From JAWKOK01 sp963765875 (lineage in GTDB: Bacteria > Chloroflexota > Anaerolineae > Caldilineales > Caldilineaceae): a stretch of DNA of 64,000 nucleotides. The DNA lies in NCBI GenBank assembly GCA_963765875.1, contig CAVXYK010000025.1:62001-126000 (forward strand), given 5' to 3'. Numbering within the stretch: the stretch's first letter is position 1; every line of letters starts with the position of its first letter. Positions 1 to 9,281 of the stretch are shown here, in pieces. The notes beneath the pieces were generated by a model that was not told the DNA's origin, searched no databases, and was given only the letters and a program-made list of their open reading frames with translations. The translations under genes were made by a program, and so were the position numbers.

Positions 1-25
1 GAGCGAAGATACTTTATCTTCGCTC
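1..25. terminator. Perfect hairpin, terminator-like
   Basis: An 11-bp perfect stem (GAGCGAAGATA and its complement) closes a 3-base loop, with a T-rich stretch (bases 48-54) on the plus side. It lies downstream of the acyl carrier protein gene on the minus strand. It could end that transcript or one from outside the window. Structure is seen; function is inferred. Confidence 0.45.
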
Positions 26-60
26 CCGCTCTTTGCTTGTCGTTCTATTTTTGAAGTAGG

Positions 61-111
61 AACGCGAACGAACTCTTTCGGATTCAATCCACTTTCAGAA
101 GCGTTCGCGTT
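61..111. repeat. 10-bp inverted repeat just after acpP
   Basis: AACGCGAACG at 61-70 is exactly complementary to 102-111, with a 31-base loop. The right arm begins 3 bases past the acpP stop, so it would form at the 3' end of that mRNA. It may stabilise or end the transcript. No T-run follows on the minus strand. Confidence 0.4.
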
Positions 112-113
112 AC

Positions 114-353
114 CTAGGCTGCCTGGCTGTTGAGATAATTTACGACATCGCCGACAGATGTCAGATTTTGTGCTTCATCGTCACTGATCTCACCGCCGAA
201 TTCCTCTTCGAACGCCATGATCAGTTCCACCAGGTCCAAGCTATCGGCTTCGAGATCGTCGCGGAAGCTGGCCTCCATGGTAACTTCGTCCGCCTCCACA
301 CCCAGTTGCTCGACAATGATAGCCTGTACGCGCGCAAAAGTGTCATTTGCCAT
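114..353 (-). CDS. acpP: Acyl carrier protein
   Basis: A 79-residue acidic protein of typical ACP length. It carries the growing acyl chain as a thioester on 4'-phosphopantetheine during type II fatty acid synthesis in the cytoplasm. The attachment site is the Asp-Ser-Leu motif with Ser38, at the start of helix 2, followed by the conserved LVELIMAFEEEF-type helix. The ATG is preceded by AAGGAG at good spacing, which supports the start. The gene stands alone here: no fab genes lie nearby, and 670 bases without a gene follow upstream. It could serve a specialised pathway, but sequence and length fit the housekeeping ACP. Confidence 0.95.
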   Translation of the reverse strand: MANDTFARVQAIIVEQLGVEADEVTMEASFRDDLEADSLDLVELIMAFEEEFGGEISDDEAQNLTSVGDVVNYLNSQAA

Positions 354-1021
<668 letters not shown>

Positions 1022-1027
1022 TATAAT
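1022..1027 (+). promoter_or_regulatory. Candidate -10 box giving a leaderless transcript
   Basis: A perfect TATAAT lies only 11 bases before the ATG at 1039. Transcription would start about 1034, leaving almost no 5' leader, and no Shine-Dalgarno sequence is present. The -35 region is poor. Seen: the box and spacing. Inferred: leaderless expression. Confidence 0.4.
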
Positions 1028-1038
1028 TGCGCGCAACC

Positions 1039-2280
1039 ATGAAACAATCTACCGACTTTCCAAACAAAAAGCTCTTTTACCCCTTGTTCATTGCCCTGTA
1101 TAGCGTGCTGTTTTCCGGTTGTATCGCCGCCACGCCAGGAGTAGAAAGCCCCGATTCCAACACAAACGAACACCCGACTCTAGACGATTATTGGGACGGA
1201 ACGGCAGAGTTCGCGCTCGAAGCGCAATCAACCGGGCTGCCGATGGGCGAATCGGATACGCTGGGAATCGAGGACGGCCGCCTTCTATCCTACATTCATG
1301 CAAGCGAGCAGTCGGCCGGCGTCATCGACCAATGCGGTGATCCCGTTGCGTTCCCAGGCTGTGTCGTGTTGCTTGCGAGCGAAGACGGCGGCAGGACGTT
1401 TGCACCATGGCGTCCAACCGGGCCGGAAACTGGCGGACAAAAGACAACCTGTCTCATCCCATGCCGCCAATGCCCGTGTGACTCGCAGAACGACCACATC
1501 GATCAACAGCAATACCCACAGGTTGTCCGTCATGTCGATAGACATGGCGAGAAATGGTTGATGGTCTATGAGTATCGAGCCAACAATTTCCTGCGTCGTT
1601 CAACCAATGGCGTGGACTGGTCTTTGCCTGAAGAGGTACCCATGACGGGTATTTGGGCGGACTGGCTGATGCCCTGTCGACCGGAGGCAAGAATTGGGAC
1701 GCATCCATACGCCGGCCAGACGTATGATTGCCTGGTCGGTAGCCCGCCGGGTCTGACAGTGGCGGACAATGAATTTGGCGAAAAAGAGCTCTTTCTATTT
1801 GTTGGAACTGGACAGAACCCAAGCAGCATGGGCTGCTACCGCGGGGATCCAGGCTCACCGGCAGCATTATTGCGAACGTGCAACCATAACCCGCTGTTCA
1901 CCGGTTCAGAGACCTACGGCCCCGCCGACACATCCGGCCCTGAAGCCAATACGACCTTCGATTTTCGGACCATCAGTTCGGCGGATCTACTCAGGGTCGG
2001 GGAGCGAACCTATATGTTTTTTGAAGGGGTGCGCGGCCCCGGAGCAGGCGACGCAGGTGATACCCAATTTGGCCTAGGCCTGGCCCGCAGCCTCACCGAC
2101 CAGATCGATGGTCCATGGGCGCTCTTCACCGGGAACCCGATACTGATCGACCTGCCTGGCAACGTAGGCCTCGGCCATGCAGATGTCGTCGTCATCGATG
2201 GCCGGACGACGCTCTACACATCACTTGACGGCAAGATGCGAAGCCGACTCGTACTCCATTGGAAACAACCAATGGAATGA
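1039..2280 (+). CDS. Secreted lipoprotein, beta-propeller glycosidase-like
   Basis: A 413-residue predicted lipoprotein. A hydrophobic signal ends in Leu-Phe-Ser-Gly-Cys, so Cys28 should be lipidated and the protein anchored outside the membrane. The body has features of five-bladed propeller glycan-binding or hydrolase proteins (GH43/sialidase-like): 'ASEDGGRTF' resembles an Asp-box, and the end has the YMFFEG...GLARS pattern. I see no clear catalytic set, so the fold is a guess. A cysteine cluster at 138, 142, 145 and 147 is unusual for this fold. A TTG at 1027 is in frame, but it overlaps the TATAAT box, so the ATG at 1039 is preferred. The gene converges on the lamin-tail protein gene. 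Confidence 0.7.
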   Translation: MKQSTDFPNKKLFYPLFIALYSVLFSGCIAATPGVESPDSNTNEHPTLDDYWDGTAEFALEAQSTGLPMGESDTLGIEDGRLLSYIHASEQSAGVIDQCGDPVAFPGCVVLLASEDGGRTFAPWRPTGPETGGQKTTCLIPCRQCPCDSQNDHIDQQQYPQVVRHVDRHGEKWLMVYEYRANNFLRRSTNGVDWSLPEEVPMTGIWADWLMPCRPEARIGTHPYAGQTYDCLVGSPPGLTVADNEFGEKELFLFVGTGQNPSSMGCYRGDPGSPAALLRTCNHNPLFTGSETYGPADTSGPEANTTFDFRTISSADLLRVGERTYMFFEGVRGPGAGDAGDTQFGLGLARSLTDQIDGPWALFTGNPILIDLPGNVGLGHADVVVIDGRTTLYTSLDGKMRSRLVLHWKQPME

Positions 2281-2332
2281 CCCATGGAGCATCGAAGTTG
2301 ATACCGCCAATCCTGGGATCGGCATTCAGAAA

Positions 2333-2406
2333 ACTGTGAGGCGTAACAAATGAAACGGGAGGATCGCCAGACCACTCATTTCGCTTCACTCGTCACGCCT
2401 CACAGT
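2333..2406. terminator. Inverted repeat between convergent genes
   Basis: ACTGTGAGGCGT at 2333-2344 is exactly complementary to 2395-2406 across a 50-base loop. It lies between two convergent stop codons, so it may limit read-through both ways. The long loop and missing T-run make a classical intrinsic terminator doubtful. Confidence 0.35.
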
Positions 2407-2443
2407 CCAGACGCCATCGATGCTTCCTAACAAAACTCAACGC

Positions 2444-3814
2444 CTACTCTGTTGAAACGGCCGGCATGAATAACTTCTGATCACACAGAATGTTGGTCTC
2501 GCCAGGTGTGGCGCACACCAGAATCTGTTTCTGGCCATCCGGCCCATCAGGATAGCGACCGTAGGCAACATCCACGGTGAGTCGACCATACTTCAGCCGA
2601 TCGATCTCAACGCTGCCCTCCGCCCCAAATAACCCTACCGTTTCGCCTTGGTCATTGAGTCTGAAATTGGTATGGAAATCGCCCTGCTCCTGCTGCTCAT
2701 CTGCATAGAAGAGCACGTAGGCGCCCGGAGCAATGGTCACCCCATCGGTGATTGCAAACTTGGTCGGATTACTCATTTTATCCGTCAAGAAAAGCCCATC
2801 CAATAGGACCGTGGATGATCCCGCATTGTACAGTTCAATCCAGTCAGGATAGTCGCCAGGATCTTGCGGATCTTCAAGCACGCTCTTGTTGTCGGCCATG
2901 ATCTCGTTGATGACCAGATTTGGTTTCACGTAACCGATGGGGACACGATACGAAGTGAGTCGCACCAGATCCGGGTCCGGGGCCACTAAACCATCGTTGT
3001 CGCGGGCTGTGACGCGGTAGAAAACCATCGCGCCGCTGGACTGGGGCGGAATCTGTGCAGCATAGCGATTGCCTGAAACCAAGGTCATTGACACCGTAAT
3101 GGGCGGCAGCACGGTCGTATTGCCTCGAACCCCGGTAACACTATAGGTCAGAGATGCCTGCACAATCTGACCATCGTCACTGATCACGGCCGTTACCTCA
3201 ATCACATCGTCCGAGCTTGGAAGCTCCGGCGAGTGTGCCACATCGGTGATCAATGGCGGCGAGACGGTGTTGGTGCGCCCCGGTGTTGGGCGACTAAATA
3301 GCTGCCAAGTGCTGCCGCCATCAGGGTTTCGCCCCTCAGAGGTATTAGTAGCCTGCGGACCATAGAGCCGCGTATCGATCGGTTCAGTGGCGTCCAGATC
3401 AGCATAAAGACCGATCTGGCCACCGTCTTTGTTCAGACGAAAATCCGTGTGTAGCTTTCCTTGCGAAGGATCGTCATCAGCATAAAAAACCAGGAACCCC
3501 TGTGCAGGAATCGAAAGACCCGTGCTGATGGCAAAACTGACGGATTCGGCCGGATCACCCTCCACCAGATAGAGCCCATCCAAGCTCACTTCGGAATCAG
3601 ACGGATTGTATAGCTCGATCCAATCGGGAAACTCACCCGGCTCGTCCGGATCTTCCAGCACCTTACTGTTGGAGGCCATGAATTCATTGATCCGGATCTG
3701 GCCTTGGGCGGGCGAGGCAGAAAGGATCTCTCCAGCAGCAGCCACGGATCGTAGCGAAATCACTAGCGTCGCTGTCAACACAATTCCGATGAGTACCATC
3801 AAGCGTATTTTCAT
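2444..3814 (-). CDS. Secreted protein with two lamin-tail domains
   Basis: A 456-residue exported protein. It starts with a signal peptide (MKIRLMVL..., cleavage probably after Val-Ala-Ala-Ala near residue 27). Two lamin-tail (LTD) domains follow, at about 41-140 and 297-425. Each has the INE-x-MA-x-N start, a DWIEL-Y-N core and an LVFYAD/LHTDFRLN-like strand. A beta-sandwich of about 110 residues separates them. In bacteria LTD domains occur on secreted surface proteins, often as binding modules; no catalytic domain is visible. The chain ends in LFMPAVSTE, resembling the short hydrophobic tail of many Chloroflexota secreted proteins. The open frame continues upstream to 4003 but without secretion features, so the start at 3814 (weak AGGG upstream) is chosen; 3832 is an alternative. 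Confidence 0.8.
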   Translation of the reverse strand: MKIRLMVLIGIVLTATLVISLRSVAAAGEILSASPAQGQIRINEFMASNSKVLEDPDEPGEFPDWIELYNPSDSEVSLDGLYLVEGDPAESVSFAISTGLSIPAQGFLVFYADDDPSQGKLHTDFRLNKDGGQIGLYADLDATEPIDTRLYGPQATNTSEGRNPDGGSTWQLFSRPTPGRTNTVSPPLITDVAHSPELPSSDDVIEVTAVISDDGQIVQASLTYSVTGVRGNTTVLPPITVSMTLVSGNRYAAQIPPQSSGAMVFYRVTARDNDGLVAPDPDLVRLTSYRVPIGYVKPNLVINEIMADNKSVLEDPQDPGDYPDWIELYNAGSSTVLLDGLFLTDKMSNPTKFAITDGVTIAPGAYVLFYADEQQEQGDFHTNFRLNDQGETVGLFGAEGSVEIDRLKYGRLTVDVAYGRYPDGPDGQKQILVCATPGETNILCDQKLFMPAVSTE

Positions 3815-3950
3815 AGCGTATACCCTGTTCATAATAAGAAGCGGTCCGAGAAGTATCGGCCAATAAACGGTACGACGGACTGACCTTTCTATCAACCGGC
3901 GATCAGCAGGCAATGATGTGCCCTGGCCCATAAAGAAACGTCTAGAAAGA

Positions 3951-4547
3951 TCAATCCTGTTCCAACTTGATCGGCTGGCGCTGCAATCGATAGCGAAAGT
4001 CACAGAATGGGGCGCCGTCCATGATCGTTTGAGTCCGTGTCAACGCAACGTCAGTATTGAATCCTTCGATCAATGCGTTGTCCCGATTGCAGGAGAGTAA
4101 CGCGCCCAACTCGGGGATACCAAGTGACCGATAGAGTTCAGCATACCGGCAACGGGTTACGTTGAAAGAAAATGTCTGCTCATCGCGTGCGATCAGGTCG
4201 ATCTCCAGCGCATCGTCTTTTGTCCAGAACTGTAGCGACTCGGCAAAGGCATCGAGCGAATCACCACCCATGGCCTCAACGAGCTGCGCACCTTGCTCAT
4301 GTGCGATGCGGATGATGGCGTCGCGCACGACATCATGGACGGCATCTCGTCCAAATTCGTTGGACAGCGCATCCAGAATCGGCGCAAGCACGCGTGCTTC
4401 CACCTCGCGTCTTGTCAACACGCCGATCAGTGCATTCAAGTTGTCCGGCTTCGACACGCTCTCCCCTGAGTCCTGCACTTGTTCTTCCAATTGATACCTC
4501 CCGCGGGTACTTCTGTCAACGCACCGACAACAGCTTCTGCCGGTCAT
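3951..4547 (-). CDS. L-2-amino-thiazoline-4-carboxylate hydrolase-like protein
   Basis: About 198 residues if begun at the ATG that overlaps the upstream TGA stop (ATGA), or 168 from a GTG at 4457 preceded by AGGGGAG. The C-terminal half matches the ATC-hydrolase family: a Cys-Arg-Tyr-Ala-x-x-Tyr segment, GIPELGALLSCNRD, then a FNTD...R...T...G-x-x-x-CDFRY ending. In Pseudomonas the named enzyme opens a thiazoline ring on the route to L-cysteine. Most members in other bacteria are uncharacterised, so the substrate here is unknown. The N-terminal 30 residues look poorly conserved, favouring the GTG start. It is translationally coupled to the DUF429 gene. Confidence 0.75.
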   Translation of the reverse strand: MTGRSCCRCVDRSTRGRYQLEEQVQDSGESVSKPDNLNALIGVLTRREVEARVLAPILDALSNEFGRDAVHDVVRDAIIRIAHEQGAQLVEAMGGDSLDAFAESLQFWTKDDALEIDLIARDEQTFSFNVTRCRYAELYRSLGIPELGALLSCNRDNALIEGFNTDVALTRTQTIMDGAPFCDFRYRLQRQPIKLEQD

Positions 4548-5341
4548 ATCATGGGTACCAGAATGTGGCCTGCTTCGAGAGAGCCATAGATCTGTGTACG
4601 TTTCGGTCCATGATGCCACAGATAGCAGGCAATGTACGCACACGAAACTGCATCAAGTCGATCTTCATGGGCTTTGAGCGCTTTGCCGCGCATGGCAGAC
4701 AAGTCACTGCTCAGCAGTTCGTCAAGCCCGGCGGCAATCGGCGGATCACCATCGCTCAACTTCGCTAGATAGCTATGGTATCGTTCAAACTCAACATGTC
4801 GATCGGCAAGCGACCTGCCTTTGCGCGCCTTGTACTTCAGCGTCTTCGCCAAGCCAAAGAGCGTGACGTGGGCCGGATGGGGATAGACTTCGCAGACGAT
4901 TCGCCGTCGAGTACGCTGCGGAATCTCCGCACTTTCATCAAACCCGCAACACGATCGCAACATGGCGACAAGGGCTTCGCCACGAACGTTTCCATCGACC
5001 GTCAGCAGGTTGCGGTTGGCGGGCAACGCGCCGGCATCAAAGCGTCGCCAGTCGGTCGACAGATCGCGATCGCACTGCCGCGAACCAGTTTCATTCGGCA
5101 CACGCAACGGCGCGTCAATGCCGATGACAGCAGGCGCTCCATCCGACACCCACTGTTTCACGAAGCCGACAATCTCGTCATCCGATCCCAGATCGCCGGT
5201 CGATGCCAGCAACGCACCGTCTCGAATGACCGCGCCGCCGCTGGCATTGCGATGGCTCCATGCCAGATCAATGCCGACAAAGGTAGCAGAAGGTGCAGTC
5301 ACAAGCAAGACCTGCTTATGCTGAGGCCCAGAGGTGGGCAT
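4544..5341 (-). CDS. DUF429 family protein, predicted RNase H-like fold
   Basis: Up to 265 residues. The domain begins with FVGIDLAWSHRN, the Asp-containing first strand of the DUF429 family, followed by VIGIDAPL and CEVYPHPA, two further family signatures with acidic and His residues. DUF429 proteins are predicted nucleases of the RNase H-like fold, without a firmly established role. The ATG at 5341 overlaps the threonine synthase gene by 26 bases. A GTG at 5302 gives 252 residues and keeps the whole domain, so it is an equally good start. The gene sits between threonine synthase and the ATC-hydrolase-like gene with no spacing, suggesting one transcript; the pairing does not reveal a function. 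Confidence 0.75.
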   Translation of the reverse strand: MPTSGPQHKQVLLVTAPSATFVGIDLAWSHRNASGGAVIRDGALLASTGDLGSDDEIVGFVKQWVSDGAPAVIGIDAPLRVPNETGSRQCDRDLSTDWRRFDAGALPANRNLLTVDGNVRGEALVAMLRSCCGFDESAEIPQRTRRRIVCEVYPHPAHVTLFGLAKTLKYKARKGRSLADRHVEFERYHSYLAKLSDGDPPIAAGLDELLSSDLSAMRGKALKAHEDRLDAVSCAYIACYLWHHGPKRTQIYGSLEAGHILVPMI

Positions 5342-6497
5342 ACTTCAGACCAGACCCGGTATTGAAAAGAACGACAGTCTCATCGCTCTTGATCCAGCCA
5401 CTTTCGAGCAGATGCACCTGGGCTGCCAGACAGGCGGCGCCCTCAGGCGCGGGGAATATGCCGGTATTCCGGCCCATGATGCCGGCATAGTCAAGCATGG
5501 CCTCATCAGGCACAGAGAGGGCCGTACCCTGACTGCTGCGCAGGGCCTTCAGAATGAGGAAATCGCCCACGGCAGCAGGCACGCGCAGTCCATCGGCGAC
5601 GGTGGCCGCGCCCACCCACGGCTCTGCAAACTCGTCTCCCTGATCGAAGGCACGGACAATCGGCGCACAGCCGGTGCTCTGCACACTGACCATGCGTGGG
5701 CGCTTCGCCCCGATCAGCCCCATTTCTTCCATCTCATCGAACGCCTTCCACATACCGACAAGCCCTGTACCGCCGCCTGTGGGATAGATGATCACATCGG
5801 GCAGCGTCCAGTCCATCTGCTCGGCAACCTCGTAGCCCATGGTCTTCTTGCCTTCGATGCGATAGGGTTCTTTCAACGTGCTCACATCGAACCAGCCATG
5901 AACCTCGACGCCCTCGCGCACCTTGACGCCACAATCGGTGATGAGTCCGTCGACCAATGTCACCGTTGCGCCGAGTTGGTCACATTCCACCTGAAAGAGG
6001 CTGGGCACATCTTGCGGCATGTAGACATGGGCAGGCAGACCGGCGGCAGCAGCATAGGCGCTCATGGCCCCGGCAGCGTTGCCGGCACTGGGGATGGCAA
6101 GCTCTTTGGCCCCAAGCTCAAAGGCACGGCTGACAGCGATGCTGAGCCCGCGGGCCTTGAAGCTGCCTGTCGCATTGACGCCCTCGTCTTTGATGTAGGT
6201 ATTGGGACAACCAATCTCTTCGCCCAGGCGTTCGGCACGACGCAACGGGGTCCAGCCCTCGTGCAGGCGCAGCATCGCCTCTGTCTTGCGGATCGGCAGT
6301 ACTTCCTCGTAGCGCCAGAGGCTCGGTTCGCGCGAGCGAAGGGCCTCCTTGGTCATCGTCTTAGCAGCGTTTGCCAATTCATATCTGGCCAGAAGCGGCT
6401 TGCCGCACTCGTCGCAAAGATTGACCAACTGATCGGCGTAGTGGTTTTTTCCACAGTAACCACATTCAAGATGAGTGAGCGTTGACTTTGTATCCAT
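5316..6497 (-). CDS. thrC: Threonine synthase
   Basis: A 393-residue PLP enzyme that converts O-phospho-L-homoserine to threonine in the cytoplasm. The N-terminus carries a zinc-ribbon-like set Cys12-x2-Cys15...Cys28-x2-Cys31, as in long bacterial/archaeal ThrC proteins. The PLP lysine is Lys114 in NATGSFKARG, followed by PSAGNAAGAMSAYAA (phosphate/PLP contacts) and the glycine-rich YPTGGGTGL loop. The start at 6497 is preceded by AAGGA; the frame runs on to 6575 but without homology. It probably heads a minus-strand operon with the DUF429 and ATC-hydrolase-like genes. A threonine dehydratase or a paralogue acting on another substrate cannot be excluded, but the zinc ribbon favours ThrC. Confidence 0.88.
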   Translation of the reverse strand: MDTKSTLTHLECGYCGKNHYADQLVNLCDECGKPLLARYELANAAKTMTKEALRSREPSLWRYEEVLPIRKTEAMLRLHEGWTPLRRAERLGEEIGCPNTYIKDEGVNATGSFKARGLSIAVSRAFELGAKELAIPSAGNAAGAMSAYAAAAGLPAHVYMPQDVPSLFQVECDQLGATVTLVDGLITDCGVKVREGVEVHGWFDVSTLKEPYRIEGKKTMGYEVAEQMDWTLPDVIIYPTGGGTGLVGMWKAFDEMEEMGLIGAKRPRMVSVQSTGCAPIVRAFDQGDEFAEPWVGAATVADGLRVPAAVGDFLILKALRSSQGTALSVPDEAMLDYAGIMGRNTGIFPAPEGAACLAAQVHLLESGWIKSDETVVLFNTGSGLKYAHLWASA

Positions 6498-6637
6498 CCG
6501 GTTTGGATCCTTATCGGAATCTAGATGATCGGTTGACAATGGCAACGGGCTAAGAACAGATCGGCATGATAGCAATGGTATAGTGTTCGCACTGCGTTTT
6601 GAAGTGAGTCATTGTCCGCATACAACTTAGCGACACC

Positions 6638-6702
6638 AACCTCCGGGAGGTGGTCACGAAATTCCAGGTAAGCGAACTGGTGCTGACCACCTCCCGGAGG
6701 TT
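6638..6702. repeat. 19-bp perfect inverted repeat (ACCTCCGGGAGGT core)
   Basis: Bases 6638-6656 and 6684-6702 are exact complements, 27 bases apart; each arm contains the self-complementary core ACCTCC(C/G)GGAGGT. It looks like a REP-type or miniature palindromic element in the space between divergent genes. A smaller hairpin (ATCGACA/TGTCGAT) lies at 6801-6820. Confidence 0.55.
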
Positions 6703-6912
6703 ACTTGCGGGCAGTCACTATACATTTGCGCCTTCGCTGGTGGCTCAGGACGGCGGCGCAAATAAGGCCTTCGGCAGTATCGACGAAGATTCGAGCGCCT
6801 ATCGACACTTTTTTGTCGATGCCATTTCGTAAGCGCCCAAGTGTTCAGATAGAATCTCTAGCTCATACAACAATGACGGACATCCAACCAATCGCATGAA
6901 AGGCATTTCGTT

Positions 6913-7827
6913 ATGGACAATCCTCAACTAGACATTCGTATCGGCACCATCGTACAAGGCACGGCCACAGCAGGTGACTACGTTGCACAGATCATTCCCC
7001 ATGGCTTCGAGTCATTCCAACTCTTCTTCTGGCAACAGATCCCGGATGATGTCGATCTGCCCAAGATAGCCGACGACATCCGTACCGCCATCGGCGACCG
7101 GGATATCACCATCTCTTCGCTGGAGATCTGTGGCAACCCATTGGACGACAGGGAGATTGATCGTAAATCGCTGGAGGCGTGGGAGCGGCTGATAGATAAC
7201 GCCCACCACTTTGGAGCCGGCATCGTCGCCGGCTTCACCGGCCGACTGCGAGGCAAGTCAATCCCCGATTCCATGCCCCGTTTCCAAGCGGTCTTCACCC
7301 CGCTAATCGAACGAGCGGCGGCCAAGGGCTTGCGCATCGCCTTCGAAAACTGCCCGATGGACGGCAACTGGCAGAGCGGCGACTGGAATCTGGCCCATAA
7401 TCCGGCAGCCTGGGCGTTGATGTTCGATGCCGTTCCGGCTGAAAACATGGGCCTGGAGTGGGAACCGTGCCACCAGATGACCCAGTTGATCGACCCCATG
7501 CCCCAACTGCGTACCTGGGGTCACAAGATGTTCCACATTCACGGAAAGTGCGCCACCATCAAATGGGACGTCGTACGCGAGTACGGCATCGGCGGGGCCG
7601 AGCCCTTCGTCTTCCATCGAACGCCCGGCTTCGGCGACTGCAACTGGACTGATATCATCAGCGATCTGCGGCGTGGCGGCTTCCAGGGAGAGATCGACAT
7701 CGAGGGCTGGCACGACCCGGTCTACCGCGGCGATCTGGAGATGACCGGCCAGGTCCACGGGCTCAACTACCTCAAACTGTGCCGCGGCGGGGCCTACGTG
7801 CCCAATCCCGTGGTGGACGAGGGATAG
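6913..7827 (+). CDS. Sugar phosphate isomerase/epimerase (TIM barrel)
   Basis: A 304-residue xylose-isomerase-like TIM barrel. Such enzymes isomerise or epimerise keto-sugars or polyol derivatives with a divalent metal. Candidate metal ligands lie at strand ends: Glu in IAFENCPMD, Glu in GLEWEPCHQ, His in HIHGK and Glu in DIEGWHD. AAAGG precedes the ATG. It is the only plus-strand gene at the left of the carbohydrate cluster and converges on a MocA dehydrogenase. A second, dissimilar member (9282-10280) lies close by, so the two may act on successive intermediates. The exact substrate cannot be read from sequence. Confidence 0.85.
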   Translation: MDNPQLDIRIGTIVQGTATAGDYVAQIIPHGFESFQLFFWQQIPDDVDLPKIADDIRTAIGDRDITISSLEICGNPLDDREIDRKSLEAWERLIDNAHHFGAGIVAGFTGRLRGKSIPDSMPRFQAVFTPLIERAAAKGLRIAFENCPMDGNWQSGDWNLAHNPAAWALMFDAVPAENMGLEWEPCHQMTQLIDPMPQLRTWGHKMFHIHGKCATIKWDVVREYGIGGAEPFVFHRTPGFGDCNWTDIISDLRRGGFQGEIDIEGWHDPVYRGDLEMTGQVHGLNYLKLCRGGAYVPNPVVDEG

Positions 7828-7843
7828 TGAAAAAAAGCAATTT

Positions 7844-7953
7844 GCCACAGATAAACACAGAATTCCACAGATGATTCGCAATTTTCCCGGCGGTACAAAA
7901 TCCTTCTAGAAAACATCTGTGAAAATCTGAGCCCATCTGTGTTTATCTGTGGC
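7844..7953. repeat. CACAGAT-family hairpin 1
   Basis: GCCACAGATAAACACAGA at 7844-7861 is exactly complementary to 7936-7953. The interior holds further partial copies (CCACAGATG, CATCTGTGAAAATCTG), so the RNA folds into one long hairpin. It fills the space between two convergent genes and belongs to a dispersed family seen also near 14.6, 19.8, 21.5, 26.5 and 61.1 kb. Confidence 0.7.
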
Positions 7954-7970
7954 TGATCCCTTACTCTTTA

Positions 7971-9164
7971 TCAATACTTCACATCGACGTGTCGGCGGTT
8001 GTCCGAGGACTCCAAGATCGCATCGCAGACCACGGCGGCGCGATAACCGTCGTTGAAGTCGGCTCCGTGGGGCGCGACCTCGCGGTCGTTGACGATACAG
8101 TCCAGCAGATGAGAGATCTCGTGGACGAAGGTGTGCTCCCAGCCGATCATGTGACCTTGGGGCCACCAGTTCTCCCACCAGGGATGATAGGGCTCTGAGA
8201 CCAGCACCTGATGGAAACCACGGGTCTCCTTGGGCTCATCGTCGTTCCAGAAGACTTCCATCTCGTTGAAGCGCTCAAGATCGTAGCGGATGCTGCCCTT
8301 TTCGCAGTTGATCTCGAAGCAGTTGGCATTCTTATGGCCGGCTGCAAAGCGAGTCGACTCCAGTGTGCCCAACGCCCCATTCTCAAACTCAACAGTGGAG
8401 ACGAAAGCATCGTCTACATCGACCGTGCCCATGGTGCCGTCGTCCCAGGGACGTTCGGTGACGAAGGTGCGGGCCATTGCGCTGACGCTGGAGATGCCGC
8501 CGACCAGGTAGTGAGCCAGGTCAATGATGTGGGCGCCGAGGTCGCCGAGCGCACCGCTGCCTGCATTCTCCTTGGTAAGCCGCCAGATCATGGGCATGTT
8601 GTAGTGAGGCATGATCCATTCCTGCAGATACGATGCCCGGAAATGATAGACCCGGCCCATGGCCCCGCTATCGAGGAGATAGCGAATCTGACGCACTGCT
8701 GGCACGAAGCGGTAGTTGAAAGCGACCATGTGCTTGACGCCGGCCTTGTTGACCGCGTCGAGCATGGCCTTGGACTCCTCAGCGTTTCGCCCAAGCGGCT
8801 TCTCGCAGAGGATGTGCTTGCCGGCCTGAGCGGCAGCGATACAGGGTTCGGCATGGGCATCGTTGGGGCCGCCGTTGTCAAACAACTGGATATCATCGTT
8901 CTCCAGCATATCTCGCCAATCGGTGTAGTAGCCTTCATAGCCGAAGCGCTGGGCTGCCGCCGCCACTGCGGCCTCGTTGCGACCGGCCACCGCCACCATC
9001 TTCGGGATCGCCGGCGGCGGATACATCATGTAGGGAATCGTCTTGTAGGCGTTGCTGTGGGCCTTGCCCATGAAGGCATAGCCGAGCATGCCAACGCCAA
9101 TTTCAGGGATATCTTCGCCGACTGCGCCGGCAGCCATTGAGGTGAATCCACCACCTTCAGCCAT
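7971..9164 (-). CDS. Gfo/Idh/MocA family sugar dehydrogenase
   Basis: A 397-residue NAD(P)-dependent oxidoreductase. The Rossmann start is GMLGYAFMGKAHSNAY (residues about 25-40). The family EKP motif is at 121-123, with Lys122 the expected catalytic lysine, and a His follows in the LGDLGAHIIDLAHY segment (cf. LxDxGxHxxD). The family oxidises or epimerises sugars, inositols and their acids. AAAGGAG lies 9 bases before the ATG. It lies between two isomerase/epimerase genes; such a dehydrogenase plus isomerase set is typical of inositol or rare-sugar breakdown, but the substrate is not determined. Confidence 0.88.
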   Translation of the reverse strand: MAEGGGFTSMAAGAVGEDIPEIGVGMLGYAFMGKAHSNAYKTIPYMMYPPPAIPKMVAVAGRNEAAVAAAAQRFGYEGYYTDWRDMLENDDIQLFDNGGPNDAHAEPCIAAAQAGKHILCEKPLGRNAEESKAMLDAVNKAGVKHMVAFNYRFVPAVRQIRYLLDSGAMGRVYHFRASYLQEWIMPHYNMPMIWRLTKENAGSGALGDLGAHIIDLAHYLVGGISSVSAMARTFVTERPWDDGTMGTVDVDDAFVSTVEFENGALGTLESTRFAAGHKNANCFEINCEKGSIRYDLERFNEMEVFWNDDEPKETRGFHQVLVSEPYHPWWENWWPQGHMIGWEHTFVHEISHLLDCIVNDREVAPHGADFNDGYRAAVVCDAILESSDNRRHVDVKY

Positions 9165-9184
9165 TGTTTGTGCTCCTTTGTGTT

Positions 9185-9271
9185 GGGGAATGGGAATTGG
9201 GGATTAGTGATTAGGGAAGTGACGAAGCAGTCGCCTACTCTCCCGATCCCTAATCCCAATTCCCTAATCCC
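9185..9271. repeat. Imperfect inverted repeat (GGGAATTGGG family)
   Basis: The left part (GGGAATTGGGGATTAG) and the right part (TCCCTAATCCCAATTCCC) are complementary with small gaps, forming a long hairpin between two minus-strand genes. It is a different repeat type from the CACAGAT hairpins. Probably non-coding and dispersed. Confidence 0.55.
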
Positions 9272-9281
9272 TTTTTGTCCA

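Noticed and set aside
5334..6485. 383-residue plus-strand frame
   Set aside because: It is fully antisense to threonine synthase; long antisense frames are common in GC-rich genes.
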